A stretch of DNA of 64,000 nucleotides from Actinomadura citrea (GTDB lineage: Bacteria > Actinomycetota > Actinomycetes > Streptosporangiales > Streptosporangiaceae), in contig NZ_JACCBT010000001.1 of NCBI RefSeq assembly GCF_013409045.1, positions 3,906,001-3,970,000 of the forward strand, read 5' to 3'. The notes beneath the pieces are model-generated. The model had not been told where the DNA came from and did not search any database. It was given only the letters and a program-made list of their open reading frames with translations. The translations under genes and the position numbers were made by a program. Positions 16,790-25,664 of the stretch are shown piece after piece (the stretch's first letter is position 1; each line of letters begins with the position of its first letter).

Positions 16790-18808
16790 ATGTCCCATAA
16801 TCGAGCGATGGAGTCGTCCACCCGAATTCTCATTCTCGGCATGGATTCGTCGGGGAGAATTCTTCAGTTCGACCGCAACGCCGCGGCGGTTCTGTGCCCG
16901 AATGCGGACGGCCTGCTGGGCGCCCGGCTGGACGAGGTGATCCCCGGCGCGCACAGGCCGCTGATGGATGCGCTGAGGGCCGGGCGGGAGCGCACCGCCA
17001 TGCTCGCCGTGGAGACTCCCGTCGGCGGTCTGCTCGACGCGGTCGTGACCGTCCACCCGATGAGCGGCGGTGCGCCCGAGATCGCGGCGCTGGCCGTGGT
17101 GAAGGTGCCCGTGCCGCTCGCGGACCGGTTCGTCGACCCGGCCGTCATCCGCCGCGCCCTGCTGGACGACGCGCTCCCGCGGATCGGTTCCACGCTCGAC
17201 CTGGAATTGCTGGCGCGCGGACTGATGGACGTGCTCGTCCCGCACTTCTGCAATTCCGGCGCGCTGATGCTGCTGGAGAGCCACATCGACGCCGACGAGG
17301 GGCCGCAGGGCCCCGACGGCCCGCAGCTGCGCCGGATGGCGATCGGCTTCGACGACCGTGACCCGGCCTGGGACGCGACGTTCCCGACCGGGGAGTCCCT
17401 GGTCTACCCGGAGGGGACCCCGCACGCGCTGTGCCTGGCGTCCGGCGAGCCGGTGCTGCGGGCGCTCGGCGGAGAGGGCGCGGCGAGGCTCGCCTCCTCG
17501 TGGCGCCGCCCGCCGGTCGCCGAACTGCTCAAGGGCGCGTCGATACTGCTGCTGCCGATCACCTCGGCGGTCGGCGTCCTCGGCTTCTTCGTCTGCACGC
17601 GCAATGTCGCGCACCGCCCCTTCGACGCCTACGACGTCGAGATCGGGATGGAGTTCGCCAGCCGGGCGGCCATCTTCGTCGAGAGCGCCCGGCAGTACTC
17701 GCGGGAGCGGGCGACCGCGCTGACCCTGCAGCGCAGCCTCCTGCCGACCGGGCTGTCGGCGCCGTCGCCGGTGGAGGTGCACCACCGGTACCTGCCGGGC
17801 AGCCGGCTCATCGAGGTCGGCGGCGACTGGTACGAGTCGATCGCGCTGCCGGGGGCGCGGGTCGCGCTGGTCGTCGGGGACGTGGCCGGGCACGGCGTGA
17901 AGGCGGCCGTCACCATGGGGCGGCTCCGCACCGCCATCCACACCCTCGCCGGGCTGGAGCTGCCGCCCGCGGAGGCGCTGGAGCGGCTCGACTCCCTGAT
18001 GCGGACGCTCGGCGAGCGCGAACCCCACTTCGCCACCTGCGCGTACGTCGTGTACGACGCGGTCAGCGGCCGGTGCGAGGTGGCCAGCGCCGGGCACCTG
18101 CCGCCGCTGCTGGTCCCGCCCGGCACGGCCTCGGAGTACCTGCCGGTGCCGCCCGCGCCGCCGCTCGGCGTCGGCGGCCAGGGCCCCATCGTCAGCCGCG
18201 AGTTCACCGTCGAGGACGGGACGCTGCTGTTCCTGTACACCGACGGCCTGGTGGAGAACCGGGCCCGCGACATCGACGACGGACTGGCCCGGCTGCGCGC
18301 CACCTTCGGGCCCGGCGCCGCCGCCCGCCCCCTTGAGGACCTGTGCCAGGCGGCCCTCGACGGCGTCTACGACGACCAGCACCGCGACGACATCGCCATG
18401 CTCGTGGCGCGGCTGGCGCGGATCCCGGCCGACCGGCACGCCTCCTGGGAGCTGCCCGCCGAGCCGGCCGCCGTGCGCCGGGCGCGCGGCCTCATCCGCG
18501 ACCAGCTCGCCCGCTGGGGCCTGGAGGACATGGCCTACACCACCACCCTGCTGGCCTCCGAGCTCGTCACCAACGCCATCCGGCACGCGGGCGGCCGCAT
18601 CGTGTTGCGGCTGGTGCGGGAGGGCGGGCTGGTCTGCGAGGTGTTCGACTCCTCCGACGGGCGCCCCCGGATCCGCCACCACGACGACGAGGACGAGGCG
18701 AGCGAGTCGGGCCGGGGCCTCCACGTCGTGGGGCGGCTGGCGCAGCGTTGGGGCGTGCGCCGCACCAAGAACGGCAAGGTGGTGTGGTGCGAGCAGCCGC
18801 TTCCCTGA
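16790..18808 (+). CDS. PAS/GAF-SpoIIE-type PP2C phosphatase fused to anti-sigma-type HATPase
   Basis: A 672-residue signalling protein. A short PAS-like segment (about 8-110, DSSGRILQFDRNAAAVL) is followed by a GAF-like region (about 140-300) and then a SpoIIE/PP2C phosphatase with the four metal Asp motifs: GGDWYES, GDVAGHG, YTDGLVE and HRDDIAML. At the end is a HATPase_c_2 domain (ELVTNAIRHAGG, then GRGLHVVGRLA). Such proteins dephosphorylate anti-anti-sigma factors, and the fused kinase domain can phosphorylate them. The start is ATG 16790, or ATG 16808 six codons later; neither has a strong RBS. The first about 70 bases are AT-richer than the rest. Confidence 0.9.
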   Translation: MSHNRAMESSTRILILGMDSSGRILQFDRNAAAVLCPNADGLLGARLDEVIPGAHRPLMDALRAGRERTAMLAVETPVGGLLDAVVTVHPMSGGAPEIAALAVVKVPVPLADRFVDPAVIRRALLDDALPRIGSTLDLELLARGLMDVLVPHFCNSGALMLLESHIDADEGPQGPDGPQLRRMAIGFDDRDPAWDATFPTGESLVYPEGTPHALCLASGEPVLRALGGEGAARLASSWRRPPVAELLKGASILLLPITSAVGVLGFFVCTRNVAHRPFDAYDVEIGMEFASRAAIFVESARQYSRERATALTLQRSLLPTGLSAPSPVEVHHRYLPGSRLIEVGGDWYESIALPGARVALVVGDVAGHGVKAAVTMGRLRTAIHTLAGLELPPAEALERLDSLMRTLGEREPHFATCAYVVYDAVSGRCEVASAGHLPPLLVPPGTASEYLPVPPAPPLGVGGQGPIVSREFTVEDGTLLFLYTDGLVENRARDIDDGLARLRATFGPGAAARPLEDLCQAALDGVYDDQHRDDIAMLVARLARIPADRHASWELPAEPAAVRRARGLIRDQLARWGLEDMAYTTTLLASELVTNAIRHAGGRIVLRLVREGGLVCEVFDSSDGRPRIRHHDDEDEASESGRGLHVVGRLAQRWGVRRTKNGKVVWCEQPLP

Positions 18809-18815
18809 AGGGCGG

Positions 18816-19955
18816 CTAGCGCAGCACCGAGATGTGGACGTGGTCGTAGTGGTTCTGGGTGATGCTTCCCCGGTCCTCCATCGGCCGCCATCCGCCGCCG
18901 CGCACGTTCCAGATGTGCTGCTTCCAGATGACGTAGGAGATCCCGAGCCGCCGCGCGTTCGCGACGGCGTACCGGGCGACCTCGTCGCCGTGCCGCTGGG
19001 CGCCTGGGCTCGGCGTCCGGCCGCCGGTGCTCTCCATGAAGTCGCAGGCGCGGCCGTCGCCGTGGTCCTGCGGGTCGCCGGTGGAGCGGTGGCAGCCGAT
19101 CACGGGGAAGGGGCCGAACATCCCGGCGATCTCCAGCAGGGCGGTCCGCATCGTGGGCGTCATCGCGTTGCCGGTGATGGGGGAGCGGTCGCCGGACGCC
19201 CCGTCCGGCCGCCCGGTCACCCGCGGGACGCTCCTGCGCGGCGTGCCGCCAGTGCGCTTCGGCGCCGCCAGCGCCGCCACCTTCGTGCCGCGCGGGAGAA
19301 TCCCCTTCAGGTGTTTCACCAGCGCCGCGGTGTCGGCCTTCGGGGCGCTGATGACGAGGCCGTTCCCGTCCGGCAGCCCCAGCGTGCGGGCCTGCGCGCG
19401 GGACACGACGGCGTCGACGTCGCCGATGCCCATCGAGGCGTAGGCGCCGACGCGGACCCGCGCCGGATTCGCGCTGCGGCCCGCCGGGACCACCGCTCCG
19501 AGCGGCAGCGCCCCGTCGCGGCCCTGCTCGAACGACACCGCGAGGCCGCCGGACGCGACCGTCTGCCACAGCTGGTCGGAACCGGCGGTGGGCTCGGGCG
19601 CGAACGCGCGGAACCCCGAGGGGTCCACCCCGAGCAGGCCCATGCGGCGGCCGCCGACCCTGGCCCGCGCGGCGTCCACGACCGTGACCCCGGCGACGCC
19701 CTTGAGCCGCTTCGCCCGCTCGACGGCCCGGGGCGGCAGCGAGGACGTCCCCGCGACCAGCAGGTGCGGGGTGTAGCGGCGGGTCAGCGGCGCGACGGTC
19801 GGCGTCCGCGGCGCCTCGGCGACCGAAACGAGGTTCCCCGCCCGGCGGGGCCCGCCGCCCTTCCGGTCCCGCGCGAGCACGGTGACGTCGGCCGCGAGGG
19901 TGAGGACGATCCCGGCCGCGATGACCGCGGAGAGTGCCCTGCCACTGCGTCGCAT
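18816..19955 (-). CDS. secreted/anchored M15-like peptidase domain with MacB/FtsX-ectodomain-like N-terminal module
   Basis: A 379-residue protein with an N-terminal signal anchor (residues 6-28). Residues about 60-230 (VDPSGFRAF, then LWQTVASGGLAVS, ALPLGAVVPAG, AVVSRAQARTLGLPDGNGLVIS) read like the extracellular MacB_PCD domain of FtsX-type permeases. After a basic linker, residues 260-379 contain DHGDGRACDF (His298, Asp305), the IWKQHIWN block and the terminal NHYDHVHISV. These are hallmarks of the ARB_07466/M15-like zinc peptidase fold acting on peptidoglycan. The C-terminal assignment is fairly firm; the N-terminal one is my own pattern match. It converges on the SpoIIE gene. Confidence 0.72.
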   Translation of the reverse strand: MRRSGRALSAVIAAGIVLTLAADVTVLARDRKGGGPRRAGNLVSVAEAPRTPTVAPLTRRYTPHLLVAGTSSLPPRAVERAKRLKGVAGVTVVDAARARVGGRRMGLLGVDPSGFRAFAPEPTAGSDQLWQTVASGGLAVSFEQGRDGALPLGAVVPAGRSANPARVRVGAYASMGIGDVDAVVSRAQARTLGLPDGNGLVISAPKADTAALVKHLKGILPRGTKVAALAAPKRTGGTPRRSVPRVTGRPDGASGDRSPITGNAMTPTMRTALLEIAGMFGPFPVIGCHRSTGDPQDHGDGRACDFMESTGGRTPSPGAQRHGDEVARYAVANARRLGISYVIWKQHIWNVRGGGWRPMEDRGSITQNHYDHVHISVLR

Positions 19956-19983
19956 CCGTGCCCGCCCCCGTCTCCGTCGCCGG

Positions 19984-20823
19984 TCAGTCCCACCAGAACG
20001 ACCAGTTGGTCTTGCCGCGGATCTCCTCGGCGTACCCGGCGAGGGTGCCGGGCCCCTGGAAAAGGATGTCGGGGCAGAACGCCCAGTGCTCGGCCGCGAC
20101 GTGCACGGCGTGCCGGGTGCTCACGGGCGGCGCGGCGACGCTGAGCTCCAGGGTGTTGAAGCCGAGCGCGACTACGCGGGCGCCGAAGCGGTCCTCCCAG
20201 CTGCGCAGGACGGCCGCGAGCGGCGCCGTCCACTCGTTGTGGTTCAGCGCGCCCTGCCAGCCGACGGCGGCGAGGGCGTCTGCGCCGCGGTCCACCGCGA
20301 CCAGGCCGAGCGACAGGCCGCGGGCGGCCAGGGCGCGGGCGTGCCGGTCGGCCGTGGCATCGGGGTCGTCGAGCGGGACGCCGGCGGGCGCGGGTCCGGG
20401 GCAGTGCCGCCCGTACGGGGCGAGGTCGTCGTGGTCGTCGTCGGCGGCCTGCTCGGCCCAGTCCGCCCACACCTCGTACATGAACGCGTGGGGGTGGTAG
20501 TTGCCGATCTCGGCGACCGGTTCGGGGGCGATCTGGCCCGCCGCCCACGGCTGGTCGGACTCGTCCATGAGCAGCGGCCACAGCCCCGACCTGGCGTGCT
20601 CGGCGCGGAACCGGGCCCACAGCTCGCCGCCGGCGGGCTCGTCGCTCAGCCAGAACGCGGGCCGCAGGAGGAGCTGCCGTTGCGGGTACCCGGGGTCCGG
20701 CCAGACCAGATCCCCGTCGGGCAGCGGAACCGACAGCGTCCGGCCGGGCGCGCCGTCCCCGGCGCCGCCGTCGAACAGCTGCGGCAGGTCGCCCGGCAGG
20801 TGCCGGACCTCCACATCATCCAT
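19984..20823 (-). CDS. DUF4253 domain protein
   Basis: A 279-residue cytosolic protein. The C-terminal about 110 residues carry the DUF4253 pattern: WQGALNHNEWTAPLAAVLRSWEDRFGARVV, then the conserved LSVAAPP and AAEHWAFCPDI. The N-terminal half is an acidic SMI1-like or adaptor region without known motifs. The function is unknown. DUF4253 genes are common in actinomycetes, some near polymorphic-toxin immunity genes, but no toxin is seen here. The start is ATG 20823. Confidence 0.82.
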   Translation of the reverse strand: MDDVEVRHLPGDLPQLFDGGAGDGAPGRTLSVPLPDGDLVWPDPGYPQRQLLLRPAFWLSDEPAGGELWARFRAEHARSGLWPLLMDESDQPWAAGQIAPEPVAEIGNYHPHAFMYEVWADWAEQAADDDHDDLAPYGRHCPGPAPAGVPLDDPDATADRHARALAARGLSLGLVAVDRGADALAAVGWQGALNHNEWTAPLAAVLRSWEDRFGARVVALGFNTLELSVAAPPVSTRHAVHVAAEHWAFCPDILFQGPGTLAGYAEEIRGKTNWSFWWD

Positions 20824-20933
20824 TTCACGCCGTTCCGGTACAGAGCATGCCAGTGGCGATCGTAACGGCGGTAGGGGCCGTCCGGGGGACGAGCCTTGCG
20901 GTTCGCTCGTCCGGCCGGGCGGCCCCGCCGGGC

Positions 20934-21104
20934 TCAGGGCTCGCGGCGGCCGCGGAGCAGCAGGTCGATCAGGACGGCGGCGGCGGCGAGGCCGGTGACG
21001 GCGCTGACGGCGATCTGGATCCAGCCGTCCCCGAGGACCGCGTTCGACAGGACGTTCACGCCGATGAGGATGCAGACCAGGGTCCAGCGGGTGGAGTTGC
21101 TCAT
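20934..21104 (-). CDS. 56-residue two-helix membrane protein, third gene of the ABC exporter operon
   Basis: ATG 21104 starts 12 bases after the permease stop, with AAAGG eight bases upstream. The 56 residues form two hydrophobic segments (about 6-22 and 28-49) and end in a short Arg-rich tail (LLLRGRREP). No known family is recognised. The strict spacing suggests co-expression with the FtsX-type exporter, so it may be an accessory subunit; this is inferred. Confidence 0.65.
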   Translation of the reverse strand: MSNSTRWTLVCILIGVNVLSNAVLGDGWIQIAVSAVTGLAAAAVLIDLLLRGRREP

Positions 21105-21115
21105 GGAGGTGCCTT

Positions 21116-23542
21116 TCAGGAGAGGGAGGGAGGGGTGCGCCGGCGCAGCACGGCGCGCGCCGGGAGGAGGATCGCGGCGGCGCCGGATCCGGCCACGCCG
21201 AGGAGGATCACCGCGCACGCCAGAGGCGGGACGGAGGGCAGGGGGAGGCCGGTCACGCGGGCCGCGAACGCCGTCAGGGTCACCGCCGCGATGAGGGCGC
21301 CGACCGCGATGCCGGTGCCGAGCACGATCGCGGCCTCAAGGCGCAGCATCCGCAGGACCTGCCGGCGGGTGGCGCCCACCAGCCGCAGCAGCGCGAACTC
21401 GCGGCGGCGCGCCGCCGTCGCCACCGCCAGCGTCGTGACGAGGCCGATGAGGATGAATCCCGTGATCGCGGCGACCACCAGCAGGCTGACGAACCCCTGG
21501 AGCCTGATCTCCTGCGAGAGCCCCGCCTCGAAGGCGTCCGGGGTGACCACCCTGGCCCCGGTGTAGGCGGCGGTGACCGCGCTCAGGTCCGCCCGTCCGC
21601 GGACGAGTACGCGGTCGTCGAGCGGCGAGGCGGAGTGCGCGGCCACTAGGTCGTGGGGGAGCAGCACGTCGCCGAAGCCGAGGCCGCGGTCGTAGACGGC
21701 CACGACGCGCGCCCGGATCCGCGTCCCGTCCGCGAGCCACAGCGGCGCCGTCGAGCCGACGTGCAGGCCGCCGGCGACGTCCCGGCTGAGCGCGACGGCG
21801 TCGCCGCGCAGATCGCCGAGCCGGCCGGACGACACTCCCGGGTCCATCGTGGCGGAGGCGTCCGAGCCGATGCCGCTGCCGTTCAGCGAGCGCAGGTTCT
21901 TCTCGCCCAGTTCCTTGACCGCCATGACGACGCCGGTGCGCTTGACCGGCGTCGCGGCCGTCACGCCGGGGACGCGGCGTACCGATCCGGCGGCGCCGCG
22001 CGGGAGCCCGGGGCCCGCCGCCACGACGATCCGGTCGGCGCGGTTCCCCTCCTCCGCCTGCGTCCGCGCGGCGTGGGCGACGGTGGACTGCGCGAAGAGC
22101 TGGACGCCCGCGAACGCGACGGCCAGGGCGACCGGAGTGATCAGTGACCCGGCGCGCAGGGCGGCGGTGCCGGCGGCGTGCTGGGCCATCCGCCCGGCCA
22201 CCGGCGAGGCGGCCCGGGCGGCGCGGCCCAGCACCCGGTTCCCGGCCCGCGCCACCAGCGGCCCGAGGAAGGCCGTGGCGACGATCAGCGAGATGACCAG
22301 GCCGCCGATCGAGGCGTTCGCGGCGGCGCCCGTGGCGCCCGCCGAGAACCCGAGCGCGTTCAGCCCGGCGAGGAGGAAGACGGCGCCGGTGACGACGCGC
22401 CAGCGGGGCAGGCGCGGGTTCTCGGCGGCGGCCTCGCCGAGCGCCTCCACGGGCCGGATCCGCGACGGCCGCAGGGAGGCGAGGAACGCGGTCGCGGTGG
22501 CGGCGAGCAGCGTGGTCGCGACCGCCGCGAGGACGGGCAGCGGACCGAGCGCCAGCCCGAAGCCGTCCGGCAGGACGCCCTTGCGGACCATCGCGGCGTG
22601 CAGTGCGGCGCCCGCCCCGAGGGACAGGGCGCCACCGGCCAGCGCGCCCGGCGCCCCGACCCGCAGCGTCTCGCGCAGGAGGCGTCCCCGCACCTGCCCC
22701 GGCGTCGCGCCGACCGCCCGCAGCAGCGCGAACTCGCGTGCCCGCTCCCGCACCGACAGCACGATCAGGCCGCCGACGACCACGAGCGCCGTCATCACCG
22801 CGACCCCGCCGAGCGAGGCGGACAGCTCCACGATGTCGGGACGCGCGGCGGCGACGGCCGGATCCTCGGCGTCACCGCGCTCCGTGCCGAAGGAGACGGC
22901 GAGCCCGGGAACGGCCCTGCGGAGGGCGTCCTCGTCGGGGTCGCCGAGCACCGCGAGAGCGTCGGCGAGGCCCGGGCGCCCGTCGAGGGCCGCGGCCGTC
23001 GCCGCGGTGAAGAACGCCGCGGCGGGGCCCTCGGAGACGAGCCCGGACACCCGGTAGCGGCGGGGCGGCCCGTCGACCTGGATGCGGACCACCGCCCCGG
23101 GCGCCATGCCAGACGACCGGCTCAGCACGACCTCGTCCGGCGCCAGCGGAGCGCGGCCCGCGTTCAACCGGTAGGGCCGGAGCGCCGCCGACTCCCAGCC
23201 GTGCCCCGTCACCGGCCGCCCCGAGGAGAGCACGGCGGGGAAGGACACGTCCGCGACCACGTCCCGCACGCCCGGAACGCCCCGCAGTCCCGCCGCGGCC
23301 GCGACCGGGACGGGGCCCGGCTCGGTCAGCGGCCGGCTCTGCTCCTCCGGCTCGTCCGCGAACCTCCCCATCTGGTCCGTGACGTTCCGCGGGCCGGTGA
23401 CGACCGCGGCCGCGGCGCCGAACCTGTCGACCGGCGCGTGCGCCCGCAGCGCCGACTCCAGCAGCACCCCGCACGCCCCCACGAGCGTCGCCGCGAACGC
23501 CAGCGCGACGAAGATCCCGGCGAACGCCCCTCTTCCCCTCAC
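21116..23542 (-). CDS. FtsX/MacB-type ABC exporter permease (two FtsX domains)
   Basis: An 808-residue permease. An N-terminal membrane helix (FAGIFVALAFAATLVGACGVLL) is followed by an extracellular domain and the first FtsX block (MTALVVVGGLIVLSVRERAREFALLRAVGATPGQVRGRLLRE). Then come two central helices, a second extracellular domain and the C-terminal FtsX block (ATAARRREFALLRLVGATRRQVLRMLRLE). GTG 23542 overlaps the ATPase stop (GTGA). It is typical of BceAB/MacB-like exporters that remove antimicrobial peptides or release lipoproteins. The divergent two-component system probably controls it. Confidence 0.92.
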   Translation of the reverse strand: MRGRGAFAGIFVALAFAATLVGACGVLLESALRAHAPVDRFGAAAAVVTGPRNVTDQMGRFADEPEEQSRPLTEPGPVPVAAAAGLRGVPGVRDVVADVSFPAVLSSGRPVTGHGWESAALRPYRLNAGRAPLAPDEVVLSRSSGMAPGAVVRIQVDGPPRRYRVSGLVSEGPAAAFFTAATAAALDGRPGLADALAVLGDPDEDALRRAVPGLAVSFGTERGDAEDPAVAAARPDIVELSASLGGVAVMTALVVVGGLIVLSVRERAREFALLRAVGATPGQVRGRLLRETLRVGAPGALAGGALSLGAGAALHAAMVRKGVLPDGFGLALGPLPVLAAVATTLLAATATAFLASLRPSRIRPVEALGEAAAENPRLPRWRVVTGAVFLLAGLNALGFSAGATGAAANASIGGLVISLIVATAFLGPLVARAGNRVLGRAARAASPVAGRMAQHAAGTAALRAGSLITPVALAVAFAGVQLFAQSTVAHAARTQAEEGNRADRIVVAAGPGLPRGAAGSVRRVPGVTAATPVKRTGVVMAVKELGEKNLRSLNGSGIGSDASATMDPGVSSGRLGDLRGDAVALSRDVAGGLHVGSTAPLWLADGTRIRARVVAVYDRGLGFGDVLLPHDLVAAHSASPLDDRVLVRGRADLSAVTAAYTGARVVTPDAFEAGLSQEIRLQGFVSLLVVAAITGFILIGLVTTLAVATAARRREFALLRLVGATRRQVLRMLRLEAAIVLGTGIAVGALIAAVTLTAFAARVTGLPLPSVPPLACAVILLGVAGSGAAAILLPARAVLRRRTPPSLS

Positions 23543-24270
23543 AGCGTCTCCCAGCGGGACAGGACGGCGGACGCGGTCGGGGAGGCCAGCTCGTCGACGA
23601 TGCGGCCGCGGCTGAGGAACAGCACCGAGTCGGCCCACACGGCGGCCATCGGGTCGTGGGTGACCAGGACGACCGTCTGGCCGGTCAGGTCGACCGCCTC
23701 GCGCAGCATCCGCAGGACGTCGCGGGCCGTGCGCGGGTCGAGGGCGCCGGTCGGCTCGTCGGCGAAGACGACCTCGGGGCGGGTGATCAGCGCACGGGCG
23801 AGCGCGGCGCGCTGCTGCTGCCCGCCGGACAGCTCGGACGGGCGGTGCCGCAGCCGGTCCGCGAGGCCCACCCGCCGGACGATCTCCTCCAGCCGGGCGG
23901 GGTCGGGCTCGGCGCCGCCCAGCCGCAGCGGGAGCGTGATGTTCTGCTCGACGTCCATGGACGGGATCAGGTTGAACGCCTGGAACACGAACCCGATCCG
24001 CTCCCGGCGCAGCCGCGTCCGTTTCGCCTCGCTGAGCCCGCCGATGTCCACGCCGCCGATCCGGACCGTGCCGCCGCTCGTGCGGTCGAGTCCGGACGCG
24101 CAGTGCAGGAACGTGCTCTTGCCCGACCCGGACGGCCCCATCACCGCGGTGAACCCGCCGCGGCGGAACGTCCAGGTGACGCCGTCCAGGGCCCGCACGG
24201 CCCCGTAGGTCTTGGTGACCGCGTCCAGGCCCACCGCCTCCGCGGTCGCCTCGGCCGTCATCGTGGTCAT
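23539..24270 (-). CDS. ABC exporter ATP-binding protein, MacB/LolD type
   Basis: A 243-residue ATPase with GPSGSGKST Walker A, LSGGQQQRAALARAL signature, EVVFADEPTGALD Walker B and VTHDPMAA H-loop. FQAFNLIPSMDVEQN is the Q-loop block typical of MacB-type subunits that work with FtsX permeases. ATG 24270 has GGAGGGG upstream. It is the first gene of a three-gene operon (ATPase, permease, small membrane protein). Confidence 0.94.
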   Translation of the reverse strand: MTTMTAEATAEAVGLDAVTKTYGAVRALDGVTWTFRRGGFTAVMGPSGSGKSTFLHCASGLDRTSGGTVRIGGVDIGGLSEAKRTRLRRERIGFVFQAFNLIPSMDVEQNITLPLRLGGAEPDPARLEEIVRRVGLADRLRHRPSELSGGQQQRAALARALITRPEVVFADEPTGALDPRTARDVLRMLREAVDLTGQTVVLVTHDPMAAVWADSVLFLSRGRIVDELASPTASAVLSRWETL

Positions 24271-24356
24271 GGTTCCCCTCCGTGGGATGCCGCCTCTCAC
24301 CTGGACGAACCTAGGTTCCGCGGGGGTGCGGGCACATGGGCGCGCACTCCCGAAAC

Positions 24357-24380
24357 GGTGGTGTAGCGGGCTACACCACC
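24357..24380. promoter_or_regulatory. perfect 10-bp palindrome between ABC exporter and sensor kinase genes
   Basis: GGTGGTGTAG (24357-24366) and CTACACCACC (24371-24380) form a perfect inverted repeat around CGGG. It lies 87 bases from the exporter ATG and 63 from the kinase ATG. It is the best candidate operator for the adjacent NarL-type response regulator, although it could also fold as an RNA hairpin. Confidence 0.65.
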
Positions 24381-24443
24381 GGCCTGGGGGCACGCCCGGG
24401 TGCGCGGGTCGCCGGCGTCGCTTACGGTGTGCTGCGAGGTGAG

Positions 24444-25664
24444 ATGAACAGAGCCCTGAGACGCAGCGCGGAGGCGACCGGCGAGCTGGTCGGCGCCCTG
24501 CGCACGGGCCTGCCCGCGATGGCCGGGCTCGCCCCGCTCGTGGCGGCGCTGGCCCTGTCGTTGCTCGTGCTGCCGTGGCTGCCGGCGGCCGTGAAGCCCC
24601 TGCGGGCGCTCGCGAACGCCGAGCGGCGACGGGCCGGACGCGTCCTCGGCCGCGAGATCCCCGAGCCGTATCGGCCGTCCTCGGGCGAGGGGCTCGGTGA
24701 GGCGCGCCGCCTGCTGCGGTCGCCCTCCACCTGGCGGGACGCGGCCTGGATGGCGGCGCACGGGCTCACCGCCCTGGCGGCGGCCGCGATCGCGGTCTCG
24801 GTGTGGCCCGCCATCCCGTTCACGCTGTCGCTGCCGCTGTGGTGGTGGGCGGCGCCCGAGGGCTCCCAGGCGGCGTTCATCACCCTGGACAGCTGGCCGA
24901 AGGCACTGACGATGCCGTTCCTGCAGGGGGCCTTCGACCTGGCCATCCTGCTGTGGCTGGTGCCGAGGCTCCGGCGGTGGCAGGCCGGGCTCGCCGAGGT
25001 CCTGCTGTCGCCCACCCGGCGCACCAGTCTCGCCGAGCGGGTCGAGGAGCTGACCGAGACCCGCGCCGAGGCCCTGGAGGCGCACGGCGCCGAGCTGCGC
25101 CGCATCGAGCGCGACCTGCACGACGGGACGCAGGCACAGCTCGTCGCCGCCGCCCTGCGGCTCGGCCTCGCCGACCGCCGCTTCGACGCCGAGCCGGACG
25201 CGGCCCGGACGCTGTTCCTGGAGGCCAGGGAGGGCGTCGAGGAGGCCCTTGCGCAGCTGCGGACGGTGATCCGCGGCATCTACCCGCCGATCCTGTCCGA
25301 CCGCGGGCTGGCCGGGGCGCTGCGGGCCCTCGCCGCCGGGCAGCCGATCCCCGTCGAGCTGCACGTCGAGGACGCCAGGGCGCCCGCCGCCGTCGAGGCC
25401 GCCGCCTACTTCGTCGTGGCCGAGGCCCTCACCAACATCGCCAGGCACAGCGGCGCCCGGCACGGGTGGGTCGCCCTCCGCCGCGAACCCGCCCGCCTCA
25501 CGATCACCGTGCGGGATGATGGCAAGGGCGGGGCCGACCCGGACCGGGGCAGCGGCCTGGCGGGCATCCGCCGCCGGGTGGCGGCGCTCGACGGGGCGAC
25601 CCGCCTGGACAGCCCCGACGGGGAAGGGACGACGCTTCAGGTGGAGCTGCCGTGCGGATCGTGA
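24444..25664 (+). CDS. sensor histidine kinase (HisKA_3/NarX-like)
   Basis: A 406-residue membrane kinase. Hydrophobic segments lie near residues 25-48, 105-130 and 155-172. The dimerisation/phosphoacceptor block RRIERDLHDGTQAQLVAAALRLGLA has its His near residue 226, followed by a HATPase with EALTNIARHSGA (N-box) and DDGKGGADPDRGSGLAGIRRRV (G-boxes). The short extracytoplasmic loops suggest intramembrane sensing, as in cell-envelope stress kinases. ATG 24444 follows GAGGTGAG. It overlaps the response-regulator start by 13 bases. Confidence 0.92.
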   Translation: MNRALRRSAEATGELVGALRTGLPAMAGLAPLVAALALSLLVLPWLPAAVKPLRALANAERRRAGRVLGREIPEPYRPSSGEGLGEARRLLRSPSTWRDAAWMAAHGLTALAAAAIAVSVWPAIPFTLSLPLWWWAAPEGSQAAFITLDSWPKALTMPFLQGAFDLAILLWLVPRLRRWQAGLAEVLLSPTRRTSLAERVEELTETRAEALEAHGAELRRIERDLHDGTQAQLVAAALRLGLADRRFDAEPDAARTLFLEAREGVEEALAQLRTVIRGIYPPILSDRGLAGALRALAAGQPIPVELHVEDARAPAAVEAAAYFVVAEALTNIARHSGARHGWVALRREPARLTITVRDDGKGGADPDRGSGLAGIRRRVAALDGATRLDSPDGEGTTLQVELPCGS

